DNA of 8,631 nt from Methanosarcinales archaeon (GTDB taxonomy: Archaea > Halobacteriota > Methanosarcinia > Methanosarcinales > Methanocomedenaceae). The DNA is taken from the NCBI GenBank assembly GCA_013330355.1, contig DUIM01000073.1, positions 1-8,631 on the forward strand. The letters are read 5' to 3'. The notes under the pieces were generated by a model. That model ran no database searches and was not told where the DNA came from. It worked only from the letters and a program-made list of their open reading frames with translations. The position numbers and the translations under genes were made by a program. Position 1 is the stretch's first letter. Every line of letters starts with the position of its first letter. This document shows, in pieces, positions 7,174 through 8,631 of this stretch.

Positions 7174-7689
7174 TTGATACCTGATAAAAACGCTGCTATT
7201 GAATTGCTTAGGCTGGCCGGATGCAGTGATAGTGTAATAAGTCACAGCATAGTGGTTTCAGATTGCGCCAGGGAACTGGCTGAGAAAATTCATCAAAACG
7301 GGTATGCTGTAGATATCGAACTTGTGCAGATTGGAGCAATACTTCACGATATCGGCCGATCACGGACACACGACACCAGGCATGGGGTGGAAGGGGTCAT
7401 TATGGCAAAGGAATTCGGGCTTGATGATAAGATAGTTGACATTATCAGGACCCACATTGGTGCAGGGATTACACCAGAGGATGCTGTTTCACTGGGTCTG
7501 CCGCCAGATAGGTATATTCCTTTAACCCTGGAAGAAAAGATAGTGGCCCATGCAGACAATCTGGTTGAGGATGAAATGACTGTCTCTATATCAGAAAAAG
7601 TGGAAATCCTCAGTAAAAAAGGGCGCGAGGAAAATATCATTGAAAGAATTATCCTCTTGAACAATGAGATTGAAAATATGATCGACTAA
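7174..7689 (+). CDS. Small HD-domain phosphohydrolase (TIGR00295-like)
   Basis: A 171-residue cytosolic protein of the HD superfamily, resembling the uncharacterised archaeal TIGR00295 group. The metal ligands are visible: His24 (VISHSIVVS), His58-Asp59 (ILHDIGR), and Asp128 (AHADNL). His70 and His94 (RTHIGAG) may add further metal or substrate contacts. Members are predicted nucleotide or phosphoester hydrolases; the substrate is unknown. The chosen start is TTG at 7174, two bases after the tfe stop, with no good ribosome binding site, so translation most likely depends on ribosomes finishing tfe. The protein length and the [12 protein letters not shown] beginning fit the family. The 3' end overlaps the stop of the convergent gene by four bases. 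Confidence 0.85.
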   Translation: MIPDKNAAIELLRLAGCSDSVISHSIVVSDCARELAEKIHQNGYAVDIELVQIGAILHDIGRSRTHDTRHGVEGVIMAKEFGLDDKIVDIIRTHIGAGITPEDAVSLGLPPDRYIPLTLEEKIVAHADNLVEDEMTVSISEKVEILSKKGREENIIERIILLNNEIENMID

Positions 7690-8087
7690 AGGTTTTCGGG
7701 ATCGTTTTTCAGTACTGCACTCCACCACCATTCTGCCATGTCCTTAAGGTCTTTGCTGAATTGTCCGGAAAGTCTGTATTCACCGTTCTTGTTGCTTATG
7801 AGGCCAGCTCCAAGTAGTTTATTCCTCATTGAATAGAATGAAGCTTTTCCCACACCCAATTCTTGTGTGATCTCTTTCCATTCATTTGTTTTTACCGGGT
7901 CTTTGTTTTTCTGTCGTTCTTCTATAAGTATAAGAAATTTTTGACCCCTTGCAGCTGTTTTTTCTTCCTGGAATATGCGCCGCATCAGATCATAATATGG
8001 GTCCCGGGAACGGGTTATCCGGGTATTTGATTCTGAGCGTATTATTATTGTAGTTGAGGTTCTCGGAGCATCTTTTACAAGGGTCAT
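7686..8087 (-). CDS. Predicted winged-helix DNA-binding protein, family not recognised
   Basis: A 133-residue basic protein I cannot name. Residues 70-98 ([20 protein letters not shown] and onward) look like a helix-turn-helix, followed by [18 protein letters not shown] (90-107), which fits a recognition helix and a beta wing. The N-terminal 30 residues are rich in Thr, Ile and Arg (TTIIIRSE) and may be a strand or disordered. Residues 31-62 look helical and charged. The C-terminus carries a WWW cluster (120-122). The start is ATG 8087; no ribosome binding site is evident, so it may be leaderless. A dyad lies 29-58 bases upstream. The stop overlaps the HD gene stop (7686-7689). Same strand as the DUF2551-like gene 65 bases upstream. 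A transcription regulator is the best guess. Confidence 0.7.
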   Translation of the reverse strand: MTLVKDAPRTSTTIIIRSESNTRITRSRDPYYDLMRRIFQEEKTAARGQKFLILIEERQKNKDPVKTNEWKEITQELGVGKASFYSMRNKLLGAGLISNKNGEYRLSGQFSKDLKDMAEWWWSAVLKNDPENL

Positions 8088-8106
8088 TTATTTTTTCCAT
8101 GCTTCG

Positions 8107-8145
8107 CTATTGGGATTTTACTTATCAGTAAAACGTTAGCAATAG
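8107..8145. promoter_or_regulatory. Imperfect inverted repeat upstream of the winged-helix gene
   Basis: There are two nested arm pairs: CTATTG (8107-8112) with CAATAG (8140-8145), and TTTTACT (8116-8122) with AGTAAAA (8127-8133) around the loop TATC. The inner left arm is about 29-35 bases upstream of ATG 8087, where a TATA box would sit for a leaderless gene. No U tract follows on the minus strand, so an operator is more likely than a terminator for the upstream gene. Confidence 0.5.
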
Positions 8146-8152
8146 GCGATAC

Positions 8153-8467
8153 TTACGTGGGATTGGGTTTTATTAATGCAGATTTCAACATTTCTACATA
8201 ATCTTCTTTTAATGTATATACTATTGGTGTTTTATAGGACTCTTTATGTGCCCTGAGTATTCCCAGCTTTGAATGCACATAGCCTACCATTGATGCTACC
8301 ATATTATGTGAAACATCATATTTCCTTGAAAGGATTTTATGAATTGTATCAACAGTAGTCTCTTTTATTTCCAGGAAAATGTTCAGGAGGGTATTTCTTA
8401 TTCCTGCGGTATCAAGCTCAAGATACTTTTCTAACCGTTCCTTGATTCTTCTTTTGAGGGATCCCAT
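8153..8467 (-). CDS. DUF2551-like small protein, probable winged helix
   Basis: A 104-residue basic protein resembling the methanogen family DUF2551. Recognisable parts are the N-terminal SLKRRIKERLEKYLELD (residues 3-19), the ASMVGYVHSKLGILRAHKES stretch, and a C-terminal VYTLKEDY. Helix spacing and the final beta-like segment suggest a winged-helix fold, so DNA binding is plausible, but function is not known. The start chosen is ATG 8467, with GGAG (complement of 8476-8479) eight bases upstream. The in-frame ATG 8497 would add MIIFLHGAYV, which contains that binding site and looks unlike the family. The promoter at 8531-8546 fits either start. The stop is 65 bases before the winged-helix gene, and the spacer contains the dyad. 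Confidence 0.8.
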   Translation of the reverse strand: MGSLKRRIKERLEKYLELDTAGIRNTLLNIFLEIKETTVDTIHKILSRKYDVSHNMVASMVGYVHSKLGILRAHKESYKTPIVYTLKEDYVEMLKSALIKPNPT

Positions 8468-8530
8468 AACATACGCTCCATGAAGAAAAATTATCATTTG
8501 TTACATTTACTATTACATCAATTTTCGCAG

Positions 8531-8550
8531 TTTTAATATATATAGGTTTC
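8531..8550 (-). promoter_or_regulatory. Promoter (BRE plus TATA box) for the DUF2551-like gene
   Basis: The minus strand reads GAAACCTATATATATTAAAA, a good archaeal purine-rich BRE followed by a TATA box. Transcription is expected to start near 8514, giving a leader of about 47 bases before ATG 8467. The rest of the right edge (8551-8631) is AT-rich with no gene that I can see. Confidence 0.55.
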
Positions 8551-8631
8551 TACTCATCCACTATTAACTAAAATTATAGAGTCACTTATCATTATTATCT
8601 CTCACTTTTTTTATCTCAATTGTTATACCCC

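Noticed and set aside
8107..8145. Hairpin as intrinsic terminator of the DUF2551-like gene
   Set aside because: On the transcribed strand it is followed by GCGAAGCATGG and an A-rich run, not a U tract, and the outer stem is interrupted by unequal unpaired segments.

Overview
The window looks like a euryarchaeal chromosome segment, most likely from a methanogen or methanotrophic (ANME-type) archaeon in or near the Methanosarcinales. The evidence is an archaeal-type PheT, the archaeal GTP cyclohydrolase MptA of the tetrahydromethanopterin pathway, transcription factor E, a DUF2551-like protein of the kind known from methanogens, archaeal TATA-like boxes, and Shine-Dalgarno sites such as AGGTGA and GGAG. 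The taxon is inferred from gene content only.

Layout. Positions 1-2243 are on the minus strand: pheT (3' end cut off by the window edge) and, upstream of it, mptA. A 275-base divergent spacer (2244-2518) holds a perfect 23-base direct repeat. Positions 2519-7689 are on the plus strand and tightly packed: an M42 aminopeptidase, a cation/proton antiporter fused to an RCK (TrkA-type) domain, an ATP-grasp ligase of unknown substrate, tfe, and a small HD-domain hydrolase. Positions 7686-8467 are on the minus strand: a 133-residue winged-helix-type protein whose stop codon overlaps that of the HD gene, preceded by a DUF2551-like protein. The last 164 bases hold a good TATA box and nothing else recognisable.

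How the genes relate. Most are housekeeping: Phe-tRNA synthesis, C1-carrier cofactor synthesis, peptide turnover, ion homeostasis and transcription initiation. The antiporter and ATP-grasp genes overlap in a TAATG arrangement, and tfe and the HD gene are two bases apart, so translational coupling is likely for both pairs. The right end is rich in transcription-related proteins (TFE plus two small predicted DNA-binding proteins), with a dyad between the last two.

I see no mobile element, CRISPR array, tRNA or rRNA, and no clear defence or other accessory system. The most interesting items are a gene-boundary-like scar inside the antiporter (A7 tract, out-of-frame stop, Shine-Dalgarno and ATG exactly at the transporter/RCK junction), the direct repeat upstream of mptA, the 12-base repeat array inside pheT, and the dyad between the two small regulator-like genes.
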